A stretch of 64,000 nucleotides of DNA from AP-15 sp963814865 (lineage in GTDB: Bacteria; Pseudomonadota; Alphaproteobacteria; ATCC43930; CGMCC-115725): NCBI GenBank assembly GCA_963814865.1, contig CAWFEN010000010.1, positions 62,001 to 126,000 of the forward strand, written 5' to 3'. The position numbers and the translations under genes are program-made. The first letter of the stretch is position 1; the number at the start of each line of letters is the position of its first letter. Under the pieces are notes generated by a model. The model worked only from the letters and a program-made list of their open reading frames with translations. It searched no databases and was not told the DNA's origin. Shown here piece after piece: positions 27,813 to 37,321 of the stretch.

Positions 27813-28916
27813 ATGACGACGAGCAGCAGAATCCGCGTGGGAATTGTCGGGGCCAGCCCGCAGCGCGGCTTTGCCTCGATCGCTCATATCCCGGCCTTGC
27901 AGGCGTTGCCGGCATTCGAGATCGCCGCGATCTGCACGACCCGCCAAGCCTCGGCCGAGGCGACGGCGAGGCATTTCGGGGTTCCGCTGGCGTTTTCCGA
28001 CCCGGAAAAGCTGGCGCAGCACCCCGATGTCGATCTGGTCACGGTCAGCGTCAAGGTGCCCGATCATTACCGGCCGGTTATGGCGGCGATCGCGGCCGGC
28101 AAGCATGTCTATTGCGAATGGCCGCTCGGCCGCGACACCGCCGAGGCGGCGCATATGCTCGACGCGGCGGAACGCAAGGGCATCCGGCATGCGGTCGGGC
28201 TGCAGGGACAGGTGTCGCCGGCGATCAACTACGTCAGGGACCTGGTCGCCGAGGGCTATGTCGGCCGGGTGCTGGCGGCGACGATGATCGCTGCCGCGCC
28301 GAACTGGGGTGCCGCGATCGACCGTGCCTACCAGGCTGACCGCGCCAATGGCGCCAATCTGATGACTATTACCGGCGGCCACACCCTGGATGCGCTGTGC
28401 CATTGCCTGGGCGAATTCCGCGAGCTCGCCGCCTTTGTGGTGAGCCAGCGCGACCGTATCCCGGTCGAGGAAACCGGCGAAACCGTCGCCAAGACCGCGC
28501 CCGACCAGCTCGTCGTCAACGGCATTGTCGGGGACGGGGCGGTCGTGTCGTTCCAGATTCGCGGCGGCATGGCGCGCGGCACCGAATTCCTGTTCGAAGT
28601 TCATGGCGATGCCGGCGATTTGGCGGTTGCCGCCACGTCGCGCACCTCGATGCAGCGCCAGGAGCTGACCGTGAAGGGCGCCCGCGGCGACGGCGCGGCG
28701 CTGGCCGATCTGCCGATCCCCGAGCGCTATCGCTGGGTGCCGCCAGGGGTGCCGGCAGGGTCCCCCTACAACGTCGCCCAGCTCTACGCGAAACTGGCCG
28801 AATTGATCCGCGACGGCAGCCCGGCCAGCCCCGGTTTCGCCGCCGCCGTCACCCGCCACCGCCTGCTCGATGCGATCCAGCGCGCCTCGGATACCGGACA
28901 GAAGCAGGCGATGTAG
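27813..28916 (+). CDS. Gfo/Idh/MocA-family oxidoreductase
   Basis: The 367-aa product starts at the ATG at 27813 behind AGAGGAA. The Rossmann fold begins IRVGIVGASPQRGFASIAHIPAL. The family motif with the catalytic region is GKHVYCEWPLGRDTAEA, where EKP is replaced by EWP as in Gal80-like members. The C-terminal domain (about 130-340) has MTITGGHTLDALCHCLGE. Such enzymes use NAD(P) to oxidise or reduce sugars and related compounds; the EWP variant may alter or abolish catalysis. Substrate unknown. Confidence 0.82.
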   Translation: MTTSSRIRVGIVGASPQRGFASIAHIPALQALPAFEIAAICTTRQASAEATARHFGVPLAFSDPEKLAQHPDVDLVTVSVKVPDHYRPVMAAIAAGKHVYCEWPLGRDTAEAAHMLDAAERKGIRHAVGLQGQVSPAINYVRDLVAEGYVGRVLAATMIAAAPNWGAAIDRAYQADRANGANLMTITGGHTLDALCHCLGEFRELAAFVVSQRDRIPVEETGETVAKTAPDQLVVNGIVGDGAVVSFQIRGGMARGTEFLFEVHGDAGDLAVAATSRTSMQRQELTVKGARGDGAALADLPIPERYRWVPPGVPAGSPYNVAQLYAKLAELIRDGSPASPGFAAAVTRHRLLDAIQRASDTGQKQAM

Positions 28917-28926
28917 GAGATTCGCC

Positions 28927-30192
28927 TCAGCCGCGTCCCGTTGCTTTGCTTGCGACCGTATTGGCGCAGTCGAGGAGCGCGTTCAGCAGCACGTTGCAGC
29001 CGGCAGTCAAATCGGCGGGGTTGGCGTCTTCGATCTCGTTGTGGCTGATGCCGCCCTTGCAGGGGACGAACACCATCGCCGCCGGCGCCACCCGCGCCAT
29101 ATAGACCGCGTCGTGGCCGGCGCCGCTGACGATGTCCTGATGCCGGCAGCCCAGTGCCGCGGCGGCGCTGCGCACCGCGGCGACCAATGCCGGGTCGAAC
29201 GGGGTCGGCGGGAAATACCAGAATTCCTTGACCTCGGCCGCGACCGCAGCCCCCGCCGCGGCGGCCGCGCAGGCTTCACGCAATTCGCGGTCCATCACGG
29301 TCAGCGCCGCATCGTCGGGATGGCGGAAATCGACGGTAAAGAAGACCCGGCCGGGGATCGTGTTCCGCGAATTCGGGCTGGCCTGGATAAAGCCCGCGGT
29401 GGCGCAGGCATAAGGTGCGTGGGCGTGGCCGATCCGGTTGACGGCGTCGATCATGCGGGCGGCACCGACCAGCGCGTCATGCCGCCGCGGCATCGGCGTC
29501 GTGCCGGCGTGCGCTTCCTGGCCGGTGACGGTGATCTCGTACCAGCGCTGTCCCTGCGCGCCGGTAACGATCCCGATCGGTTTGCCGGCCGCTTCGAGGA
29601 TCGGCCCCTGCTCGATATGCGCCTCGAAATAGGCCGCAACCTGATGCCCGCCGACCGGCTCGGGACCGGCAAAGCCGATCCGTTCCAATTCGGCGCCCAG
29701 GGTGACGCCGGGGGCGTTGTTGTCTTGGGTTGCGACCGCTGCTTCGAGCGGAAACACGCCGGCGAACACGCCCGATCCGACCATCGCCGGCGAAAAGCGC
29801 GAGCCTTCCTCGTTGGTCCAGGCGACGATCTCGATCGGCGCCGCGGTCTCGTAGCCGAGATCGTTCAAGGTGCGCACGATTTCGAGCCCGGCCATCACGC
29901 CATAGGCGCCGTCGAACTTGCCGCCGGTCGGCTGGGTGTCGAGATGGCTGCCGGTCATGACCGGCGGCAGGATCGGATTGCGGCCCTCTCGGCGGGCGAA
30001 GATGTTGCCGATCCGATCGACCCGGACGCTGCAGCCGGCCGCCTCGCACCAGCGGATAAAGAGATGCCGGGCTTCGCCGTCGAGATCGCTGGCGGCGAGC
30101 CGGCACACCCCGCCCTTCGCGGTGGCACCGATCTGCGCCAACTCCATCAGGCTCGCCCACAGCCGCTCGCCATTGACTTGCAGATTGCGCAT
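28927..30192 (-). CDS. Zn-dependent M20-family amidohydrolase (AllC/HyuC type)
   Basis: The 421-aa product from the ATG at 30192 shows the N-carbamoyl-L-amino-acid hydrolase / allantoate amidohydrolase signatures: TGSHLDTQPTGGKFDGAYGV (metal His and Asp), WTNEEGSRFSPAMVGSGVF (bridging Glu), YFEAHIEQGPILE, and the C-terminal metal His in GGISHNE. A lid/dimer domain (about 215-325) carries AHAGTTPMPRRHDAL. These dinuclear-metal enzymes cleave N-carbamoyl or ureido amides in pyrimidine, hydantoin or purine breakdown. An in-frame upstream ATG at 30264 is less likely. Confidence 0.85.
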   Translation of the reverse strand: MRNLQVNGERLWASLMELAQIGATAKGGVCRLAASDLDGEARHLFIRWCEAAGCSVRVDRIGNIFARREGRNPILPPVMTGSHLDTQPTGGKFDGAYGVMAGLEIVRTLNDLGYETAAPIEIVAWTNEEGSRFSPAMVGSGVFAGVFPLEAAVATQDNNAPGVTLGAELERIGFAGPEPVGGHQVAAYFEAHIEQGPILEAAGKPIGIVTGAQGQRWYEITVTGQEAHAGTTPMPRRHDALVGAARMIDAVNRIGHAHAPYACATAGFIQASPNSRNTIPGRVFFTVDFRHPDDAALTVMDRELREACAAAAAGAAVAAEVKEFWYFPPTPFDPALVAAVRSAAAALGCRHQDIVSGAGHDAVYMARVAPAAMVFVPCKGGISHNEIEDANPADLTAGCNVLLNALLDCANTVASKATGRG

Positions 30193-30332
30193 CCTGGCCT
30201 CGCTCCGTGCGGCGTCGGCCGATCCTACCGCCCGAGGAAGAGGATCGAAAGCGGCCCCGAACATTGGTTCCCGCGCGGCCTCGATCGAGGTTATACAACG
30301 GCGCGCAAAGGCTGGGCCGGAGGCAGGGTGCG

Positions 30333-31106
30333 ATGACGAATGGCGGGCTCTCGGTCCAGGGGATCGAGCTGGAAACGGTGCGCCGCGGCGCCGGGCGTCC
30401 GGTGCTGCTGCTGCACGGCTTCGACACGATCGACGCCGAGGCGCCGTTTCTCGACCTGCTCGCCCGGCACGCCGAGATCATCGCCCCGTCCTCGCCGGGG
30501 TTTGGCCAGTCGCCGCGCCCGCAGGATTTCGACACGGTTTACGATCTCGTGCATCTCTACCTCGCGGCTCTCGACGCGCTGCCGGGCGACAAGGTGACCC
30601 TGCTCGGTTTCTCGTTCGGCGGCTGGCTCGCCGCCGAGGTCGCGGCGGCATGCAGCCATCGCCTCGACAAGCTGATCCTGGTCGATCCGCTCGGCATCAA
30701 GATCAGCGACCGCGAAACGCCCGACATACTCGACGTCTTCAACCGTTCGCCCGACGAGGTGCGCCGCGCCAGCTGGCACGACCCGGACCGTTTCGCGCCC
30801 GATTACAACGCGATGTCGGACGAGGCGCTGGTCGTGCATGCGCGCAATCGCGAGGCGCTGTGCCGCTATGCCTGGCACCCCTACATGTACAACCCGCAGC
30901 TGCCGCGCTGGCTCGGCCGGATCGCCGTGCCGGCGTTGGTGCTGTGGGGTGCGAGCGACGGGGTCGTCAGCCCCGATTACGGCCGCGCCTATGCCCATCT
31001 GATCCCCAATTCGCGCTTTGAGCTGATCGAACGCGCCGGCCATCATCCCGAGATCGAGCAGCCGCAGGCGTTCGTCGACCACATCGCCCGTTTTCTTGAC
31101 CCATAA
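30333..31106 (+). CDS. Alpha/beta hydrolase
   Basis: The 257-aa product starts at the ATG at 30333 after a GGAGGCAGG site. It has the oxyanion region PVLLLHGFDTIDAE, the nucleophile elbow GFSFGG (Ser), a late acid in LWGASDGVVSPDYGR and the catalytic His in ERAGHHPEIEQPQAF. It is close to the LLM oxidoreductase gene (14 bp gap) and likely co-transcribed. The substrate is not evident; an ester, lactone or C-C bond is possible. Confidence 0.82.
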   Translation: MTNGGLSVQGIELETVRRGAGRPVLLLHGFDTIDAEAPFLDLLARHAEIIAPSSPGFGQSPRPQDFDTVYDLVHLYLAALDALPGDKVTLLGFSFGGWLAAEVAAACSHRLDKLILVDPLGIKISDRETPDILDVFNRSPDEVRRASWHDPDRFAPDYNAMSDEALVVHARNREALCRYAWHPYMYNPQLPRWLGRIAVPALVLWGASDGVVSPDYGRAYAHLIPNSRFELIERAGHHPEIEQPQAFVDHIARFLDP

Positions 31107-31120
31107 CCCGGAATCCGAAG

Positions 31121-32326
31121 ATGCGTGCCTGGTATCATTGCGAGAACGTCTACCCGTTCGTGCCGCAGGAAGTGCTCGACGCGGCGCCGTCGGTGCGGGC
31201 CAGCCTGCCGAACAGATATTGCGACCCGAAGATCTCTGCGAAGCTGTTCGAGGAATGCCTCGACGAGCATCTGTTGTGCGACGATCTCGGCGTCAACATC
31301 GTCTCGATCGAGCATCATTCCGGCATCAACAGCCTCTATGGCGCAAGCCCGATGATCCTCGGCATCCTCGCCCGGCAGACCAAGAAGGTCCGCATCCTCA
31401 GCCTCGGCACCCTGATCACGATCCGCCCCGATCCGGTGCGCATCGCCGAGGAATACGCCACCGCGGATGTGATCTCGCGCGGCCGGCTCGATATCGGCTT
31501 CGTCAAGTCGGGCGACAGCGAGATGGTCTCGGGCAACGCCAACCCGGTCGGCTATGTCGAGCGCTTCTGGGAGGCGATCGACCTCATTCAAAAGACCTTG
31601 ACCTCGCATGACGGCCCGTTCAGCTGGCAGGGCAGGCATTTCACCCACCGTCACGTCAATATCTGGCCGCCCGCCTACCAGCGCCCGCATCCGCCGATGT
31701 GGGCGGCGACCGGCGATCCGGAGACCTCGGCCGAGCTCGGCCGGCGCGGCATGGTCAACGCGCTGGTCTTGCGCGGCCCCGAGGCCAGCAAGCGCGCCTT
31801 CGACGCCTATCGCGCCGCGCGGCATGAGGCCGGACTGCCGGCGCCGGGCACCGACCGCTTCGCCTATGCGGCCCTCGCCTATGTCGGCGACACCGACGAG
31901 GAGGGGTTGCGGGTCGGCAGCAAATTGCTGTGGTTCCTGAACACCAGCCTCAAGCAGTCGCCGCAGATGTCGAAATTCCTGCCGGGACGCACGCCGCCCG
32001 AGTTCGCCGCGCAGAATTACCGCAGCGCGCCGCGGCCAGGGAACCAAGCCAATATGCGGCCGGGCCAGAGCCTGATCGGCATTACCGCGGAACAGGCGAT
32101 CGCCCGCGGCATCCTCGTCGCCGGCAACCCGGACACGGTCCACCGGCAGATCATGGAGATCTACGACCAGGTCGGCGGCTTCGCCAATTTCATCTTCATC
32201 GGCCGCTCCGGCTTTCTCGACCACCAGGAAGCCGAGAAGGGCATCCGCCTGATGGCCAGGGAGGTGCTGCCGCGCCTGCCCGCCGCCACCGCCACCCCGG
32301 AGGCATCGCGGCAGGCGGCGGAATAG
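31121..32326 (+). CDS. LLM-class flavin-dependent oxidoreductase
   Basis: The 401-aa product is a bacterial luciferase-like monooxygenase: an N-terminal strand (MRAWYHCENVYPF), FEECLDEHLLCDDLGVNIVSIEHH, VRILSLGTLITIRPDPVRIAEEYATADVISRGRLDIG (split here between two family motifs) and a C-terminal gate with GNPDTVHRQIMEIYDQVGGFANFI. Such enzymes use FMNH2 from a partner reductase to oxidise substrates; RutA in uracil breakdown is a well-known member type. No flavin reductase gene is seen nearby. It forms a two-gene unit with the alpha/beta hydrolase. Confidence 0.85.
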   Translation: MRAWYHCENVYPFVPQEVLDAAPSVRASLPNRYCDPKISAKLFEECLDEHLLCDDLGVNIVSIEHHSGINSLYGASPMILGILARQTKKVRILSLGTLITIRPDPVRIAEEYATADVISRGRLDIGFVKSGDSEMVSGNANPVGYVERFWEAIDLIQKTLTSHDGPFSWQGRHFTHRHVNIWPPAYQRPHPPMWAATGDPETSAELGRRGMVNALVLRGPEASKRAFDAYRAARHEAGLPAPGTDRFAYAALAYVGDTDEEGLRVGSKLLWFLNTSLKQSPQMSKFLPGRTPPEFAAQNYRSAPRPGNQANMRPGQSLIGITAEQAIARGILVAGNPDTVHRQIMEIYDQVGGFANFIFIGRSGFLDHQEAEKGIRLMAREVLPRLPAATATPEASRQAAE

Positions 32327-32419
32327 CCGGGCACGGCTCGATCTGCCCCGTCACGCGCCGCGCGATCCCCGCCTGCGCGCGCTTCCTGCGGCGGCGCGGC
32401 CGGAATGCGCGCCAGCCCC

Positions 32420-33275
32420 TCACTGCGCTCGGGCGTGCTCCATGAAATGGAGGACGTCGTTGGTGAATTGCACCGGGTCCTGCAGAAACGAAAAATGGCT
32501 GACCTCCGGCTGCAGCAGCAGGCCGCTGTCGGGGATCCGGCTTGCCATGAACTCGGTATTCTCGCGTTTGATGGCCTCGTCGTGGTCGGCGTCGACAATC
32601 CAGGTCGGCACGGTTATGCCATGCAATTGCGCCGCGGTGATGTGCGGCTGAGTCGCCCACATCTTGCTGATCTGCGCGAGAAACGCCTGGTACTGATCGG
32701 GGGTCGGCGACAATCGCCGGTATTCGATCGCGGCGCGCGCGACAAAGGCATTGAACACGGTGCTTTTGGCAAGGTCTTGAACCCCGCTCGGGTCGGAATT
32801 GGCAGCGAAGGCAAACAGCTTCGTCAGCCGCTCGGGATGGTGGATCGCGATTTCCAAGCCGATGATCGCCCCATCGCTCCACCCGACGACGGCGGCCTTG
32901 GGGATCTTCAGATAGTCCATCAGACCGACGACGTCGGAGGCCATCAGCTCATACCCGAAGGGTTGGGCATGTGCGCGTGCTGCGGCCGTGGCCGCGGCTG
33001 TCCATGACAATCACCTGGTACTGCTTCATCAACACCGGAACCTGGTTTCCCCAGTAATTCGAGTTGGCCAGCCCGCCATGCAGCAGGATTACCGGCGCAC
33101 CATGGCCGAACACCGCGAACCAGATCCTGATCCCGTTCACCGGGGCATAGCCGGAACGCGCGGAGGGCGGCAGGGTCGGGGTCGGCGGCAGGGTCAGCCA
33201 CTGCGGCTCGGCGCTCGCCGGATGCGCGACCGCCACCGCCACAAACAGGCAAAGCACCGATAACAGGCGCCGCAT
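32420..33275 (-). CDS. Secreted alpha/beta hydrolase, one frameshift
   Basis: The ATG at 33275 gives a signal peptide (MRRLLSVLCLFVAVAVAHPASA). The hydrolase fold follows: FAVFGHGAPVILLHGGLANS, then VIVMDSRGHGRSTR. At about 32985 the frame is lost and, one base over, resumes AQPFGYELMASDVVGLMDYLK, the nucleophile elbow VGWSDGA, WIVDADHDEAI (acid) and the His in PEVSHFSFLQ. The joined protein of about 284 aa is normal for this group. A one-base indel is inferred. Confidence 0.78.
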
Positions 33276-33674
33276 GCCGATGTCCTCCCCGATCGCTGCC
33301 CGTGCCAGGGATACAACAATTCGGCATCGTTTTGACAAAAGGATCGGCGGAAGCGCCGGCGCATAAGCGGGATTTCGCATGCCGCGGCGCGGCCGGATCT
33401 GGTTTCGTAGATCGTGATCTGACCTGAACGGAGAGCTGCCGACCTTATGAGCTCCTTCATCACCTCCCGCTTGACCGGCCGTATTCGCGGATGTCAGACG
33501 GGCGCGGGGTCAAGTCCGGCCAGTTGCGGTTCCGTCTGATCGGACAATGCTCTAGGCCTTCGGCCTGCGGACGTGCGCCGCGGGCACCCAAGTCCTCAGC
33601 GGCCGCAAACGGGAGACGTGGATTACCGGGACGAGCCCGGTGATGACGAAAAGAGGGGCAGCGGCCGCGGCTGC
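33276..33674. other. Intergenic stretch with one REP-like hairpin
   Basis: No gene is recognised between the secreted hydrolase and the TPR gene. The only structure seen is the REP-like palindrome at 33617-33648. Confidence 0.5.
33617..33648 (+). repeat. REP-like palindromic element
   Basis: GTGGATTACCGGG, ACGAG, CCCGGTGATGACG forms a hairpin with ACCGGG/CCCGGT arms and the TGGAT...ATGACG ends seen in many proteobacterial intergenic repeats. The pair at 42981-43061 follows the same template. Confidence 0.55.
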
Positions 33675-35928
33675 CTACCCCGCCGCGCGCCGCGCGATCT
33701 CCGCCCGCGCCTCGTCGATCCGCGAGCGCACCCACTGCACCCATTCCGCCGGCCAAGCCGTCGCGGCGACCGTCAGGCATGCCTCCCACGCCGCCACCGC
33801 CTCCTCCAGCCGCGCCGTCCCGCTCTCCCGCCCCCCGAGCGTCGAGAGCGCGTCGCCGAGGTTGTTCTGCGTCATCGCCCATTGGAGCGGCACGCGCTCG
33901 CGCGTCCATTCCTCCAGCGCCGCGCGGTAGGCGGCGACCGCCTCCTCCAGCCGCGCCGTCCCGCTCTCCCGTTCCCCGAGCGTCGAGAGCGCGTTGCCGA
34001 GGTTGTTCTGCGTCATCGCCCAGTCGAGCGGCACGCGCTCGCGCGTCGTATTCCGCCAGCGCGGCGCGGTAGGCGGCGACCGCCTCGTCGAGCCGGGCCG
34101 TCCCGCTCTCCCGTTCCCCGAGCGTCGAGAGCGCGTTGCCGAGGTTGTTCTGCGTCATCGCCCAGTCGAGCGGCACGCGCTCGCGCGTCCTTTCCGCCAG
34201 GGCGGCGCGGTAGGCGGCGACCGCCTCGTCGAGCCGGGCCGTCCCGCTCTCCCGTTCCCCGAGCTCTGGAGCGCGGTGCCGAGGTTGTTCTGCGTCATCG
34301 CCCAGTCGAGCGGCACCCGCTCGCGCGTCCTTTCCGCCAGCGCGGCGCGGTAGGCGGCGACCGCCTCGTTCCGAGCCGCGCCGTCCCGCTCTCGCGTCCC
34401 CGAGCTCTGGAGCGCGCTGCCGAGGTTGTTCTGCGTCTCGCCCAGTCGAGCGGCACGCGCTCGCGCGTCATTTCCGCCAGGGCGGCGCGGTAGGCGGCGA
34501 CCGCCTCGTCCAGCCGGGCCGTCCCGCTCTCGCGTTCCCCGAGCCTCTGGAGCGCGGTGCCGAGGTTGTTCTGCGTCATCGCCCAGTCGAGCGGCACGCG
34601 CTCGCGCGTCCTTTCCGCGAGCGCGGCGCGGTAGGCGGCGACCGCCTCGTCGAGCCGCGCCGTCCCGCTCTCCCGTTCCCCGAGCCTCGAAGCGCGTGCC
34701 GAGATTATTCTGGGTCCCTGCCCAGTCGAGCGGCATCCGCTCGCGGTCTGCATCGCGCAGAGCAAGCTCGTACAGGTCGATTGAGGCGAGGAGGGAATCG
34801 TTCCGCCCGGCGCGGTCACCGAATGCCTGGAGTGAATTCGCCGCGTTCAGCGCGTAGCGCCAACGTGCATCCGCTCGGCGCTTCGGCCAGCACGGCCACC
34901 CCGTCTTGATAAAATCGCGTGGCCGAGGCCAGGTCGAAGCGCAGCAGCGCGGCCCCCGCCTGCTGCGCACAGGTATCCGCTTCCTCCTCCAACGCCGCCA
35001 CGAAGTCGGCGTGTGCCTCGTCGGCGGCGCGCCGTCGTCGCTCCGATAGCGTCCGTTGCCGCCCGCGGATCACCGCCAGCAATCGCTCGGCCGCATCCAG
35101 ATCGGCGGCCGCCAGCGCGTTGCCCGCCTGCTGCTTGAGGCTGGCGATCCCGGGGTCGTCGTTCCTCTGTTGCTGCAATGCGTCGCGCATCGCAGCAAAG
35201 CGGCGGGCCAGCTCGTCGAAGGCGCCGGGGATTGCCGCCGGCTCGATGCCGGCCAAGCCGGCCGTGACGAGCAACCGGTCCACGACTTCGCGCGGCACGC
35301 GATATTCTGCCGTCGTTGTGGCGATCTCGCGCGCGAACATTGCCTTCAGGTCGCCGAGCTGTTGTTGCATAGCCGCTTGGCCGGTGAGCAGCTCCTCGGT
35401 TCGTCCGAGCAGAACCTGCTGCACCGGGATGCCGATCAGCGCGGCAAAATCGCGGTCCCGTTTGGCCTCCTCGTAGGCGCGTCGTACGAGGCAGCGCAGC
35501 AGCCGCTCGCCGAATGTGCCGTTGCGGAACATCTCGTCGCCGCGCCCCGCCATCGAGACGACGAGATCAGCGATCCGTTCGGTGTCGAGATTGGCTCGCG
35601 CGACGCTCAGCCCGTCAGGCAGGCATTTCGGAAGAATGTCGTCGAGCGCGGCGACCGCTGCCGCTGCGTCCGCCCGGCCCGACGGGTCGGAGCCGAATTC
35701 GGCGCGCAGCCACTCGCCGCTGTTCCGCTCGATTTGCGTCTGGAGGCGACCGGCGGCCGCGCGCGCAACATCACGCGGACGGTCATGCAGCGCCTCGCCG
35801 GCTTCGACCGAAGTCGCGCCAATCTCAAGGAAGGTGGCGACCGACTCGTGGTCAAGCGCCTTCGACGCTCCCGCCAGCCACGTGAAGGCGAGCGAACCGA
35901 GCTTCCACGCGACGGCGGCGTCCAGCAC
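33675..35928 (-). pseudogene. Tetratricopeptide-repeat protein of near-identical 47-residue repeats, several frameshifts
   Basis: The first 300 or so residues (35928 down to about 35000) form an alpha-helical region without a recognised NTPase motif (FTWLAGASKALDHESVATFL; then VVDRLLVTAGLAGIEP) and a coiled, Arg/Glu-rich helix. From about 34900 down to 33800, six to seven repeats of 141 bp follow, each reading close to RVPLDWAMTQNNLGTAL, then LGERESGTARLDEAVAAYRAAL. These are TPR-type pairs of helices. The last repeat ends in WVRSRIDEARAEIARRAA and a stop. At least five single-base breaks occur (about 34870, 34690, 34440, 34260, 34050), all between intact repeat units. TPR arrays mediate protein binding; the partner is unknown. 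Confidence 0.7.
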
Positions 35929-36358
35929 CGCTCCCCTCCCTGTGGGGTAATCCCCGGATCACTATGACTGAGGAGGGGAGCGAGATTCAACACGCGGCCG
36001 GCGGTCCTTGATTTTCGCGCAGCTCTCCGCATCTGCTGACGGCCACCGGGCGACGGATGATGTTCTATTTGGCGGTGGGAGGCAGTGACGGATGGTTCCC
36101 GACAAATTCCCGGTACCATGCCAACAATTCCCGGTTCGGTCGCAGCGAATTCCCGGTTACCCGCTACGGGAATTTCGCGGCAAGCAATTGATTCGATAGC
36201 TGTTTACTTTGATAATTTTGAGCACATTCGAATTTTCGACGGGAATAACCGGGAATTATGGGAATTTTACGCGACCCCTTCAGCGCAGTGGGATCGGGGT
36301 TGCGGGGCGGTTGGGCGGCGGGGTTAAATCGGCGGAACGCAAGGATGGGAGATAGGCG
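35929..36358. other. AT-rich intergenic stretch with iterated GGGAATT motifs
   Basis: No gene is seen between the TPR gene and the HSL-type hydrolase. The stretch holds the repeat cluster listed at 36090-36265. Confidence 0.5.
36090..36265. repeat. Cluster of ATTCCCG / CGGGAAT motifs
   Basis: Three copies of AATTCCCGG on the plus strand (about 36105, 36126 and 36148) are followed by CGGGAATT in the opposite orientation (about 36168) and three further copies of (C/T)GGGAAT within 25 bp (about 36239-36262). The inner pair AATTCCCG, 11 nt, CGGGAATT is a perfect hairpin. The block is clearly more AT-rich than its surroundings. Confidence 0.55.
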
Positions 36359-37321
36359 ATGGACGACGCGACACCCCGGATCGATCCCGAGCTGGTTGCG
36401 GCAGGGCGGCTGTTGCAGGAGCGCGGCCTGGTGGCGCCCGACCGCACCAAGGTGCCGCTCTCCGAGGTACGCGCCGCGGTCGACCGGATCGGCGCGTTTC
36501 TCGGAGAAGGCTCGGTGCCGCTGCGGCAGGAGCGCGACCTGACCCTGCCCGGCCCGCACGGGCAGGTCCCGTGCCGGCTCTATCTGCCCGACGATGCCGA
36601 GCGGCCGCCGCTCCTCGTCTATGCGCATGGCGGCGGCTTCATGCAGGGCAGCATCCCGAGCTGGGATGCGATGCTGCGCGAATTGGTGCGCCAGTCGGGG
36701 GTGGCGGCACTGTCGGTCGATTACAAGCTGTCGCCCGAGCACCGCTTTCCGAAGGCGTTCGAGGAGATGGCGGCGATCACCCGACTCGCCGCGCGCGAAG
36801 GCGCCGGGCTCGGCATCGATCCGACGCGGCTTGCGGTCGGCGGCGATTCGGCCGGCGGCACTCTGGCGCTCGCCGCGGCGCTGGCGTTGCGCGACGAAGG
36901 GGTGCGCGCGCTGCGCTTCATGCTCTTGGTCTACGGCGTCTATTCGACCGACAGCGAGAGCCCGTCGTGGCAGCGCTTCGGCCAGGGCGCCGGGCTGTCG
37001 CAGACGCAGATGCGCTGGATCTGGGAGACCTATCTCGAAAAGCCGGAGCAGCAGCAGGATTGGCGTGCGGCGCCGATCCTCGGCAGCCTTGAGGGGCTGC
37101 CGCCGGCGCATCTGATCGTCGGCAGCCTCGACCCGCTGCAGGACGACAGTCGGCGCTTGGCCGCGGCGCTGAAGGAGGCAGGCGTGCCCCATACGCTCAA
37201 CGTCTATGACGGCCTCAACCACGGCTTCATCCGCTATGGCAGGCTGGTCGCCGCGGCGCGCGGCGCGCTCGGCGATTGCGCCGCGGCCTTGCGCAAAGGG
37301 CTGGCTAAAGCGGCGGCTTAG
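36359..37321 (+). CDS. Alpha/beta hydrolase of the hormone-sensitive lipase family
   Basis: The 320-aa product has the HSL/family IV esterase oxyanion motif HGGGF (in LLVYAHGGGFMQGSI), the nucleophile motif GGDSAGGTLALAAAL, Asp in VGSLDPLQDD and the catalytic His in NHGFIRYG. Helices before residue 70 form the cap. It hydrolyses short-chain esters; the natural substrate is unknown. Its end overlaps the converging GH15 gene. Confidence 0.88.
   Translation: MDDATPRIDPELVAAGRLLQERGLVAPDRTKVPLSEVRAAVDRIGAFLGEGSVPLRQERDLTLPGPHGQVPCRLYLPDDAERPPLLVYAHGGGFMQGSIPSWDAMLRELVRQSGVAALSVDYKLSPEHRFPKAFEEMAAITRLAAREGAGLGIDPTRLAVGGDSAGGTLALAAALALRDEGVRALRFMLLVYGVYSTDSESPSWQRFGQGAGLSQTQMRWIWETYLEKPEQQQDWRAAPILGSLEGLPPAHLIVGSLDPLQDDSRRLAAALKEAGVPHTLNVYDGLNHGFIRYGRLVAAARGALGDCAAALRKGLAKAAA

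Noticed and set aside
33780..34750. CRISPR-like array of regular repeats
   Set aside because: The 141-bp units are contiguous, translate to TPR helices and have no spacers or cas genes nearby.
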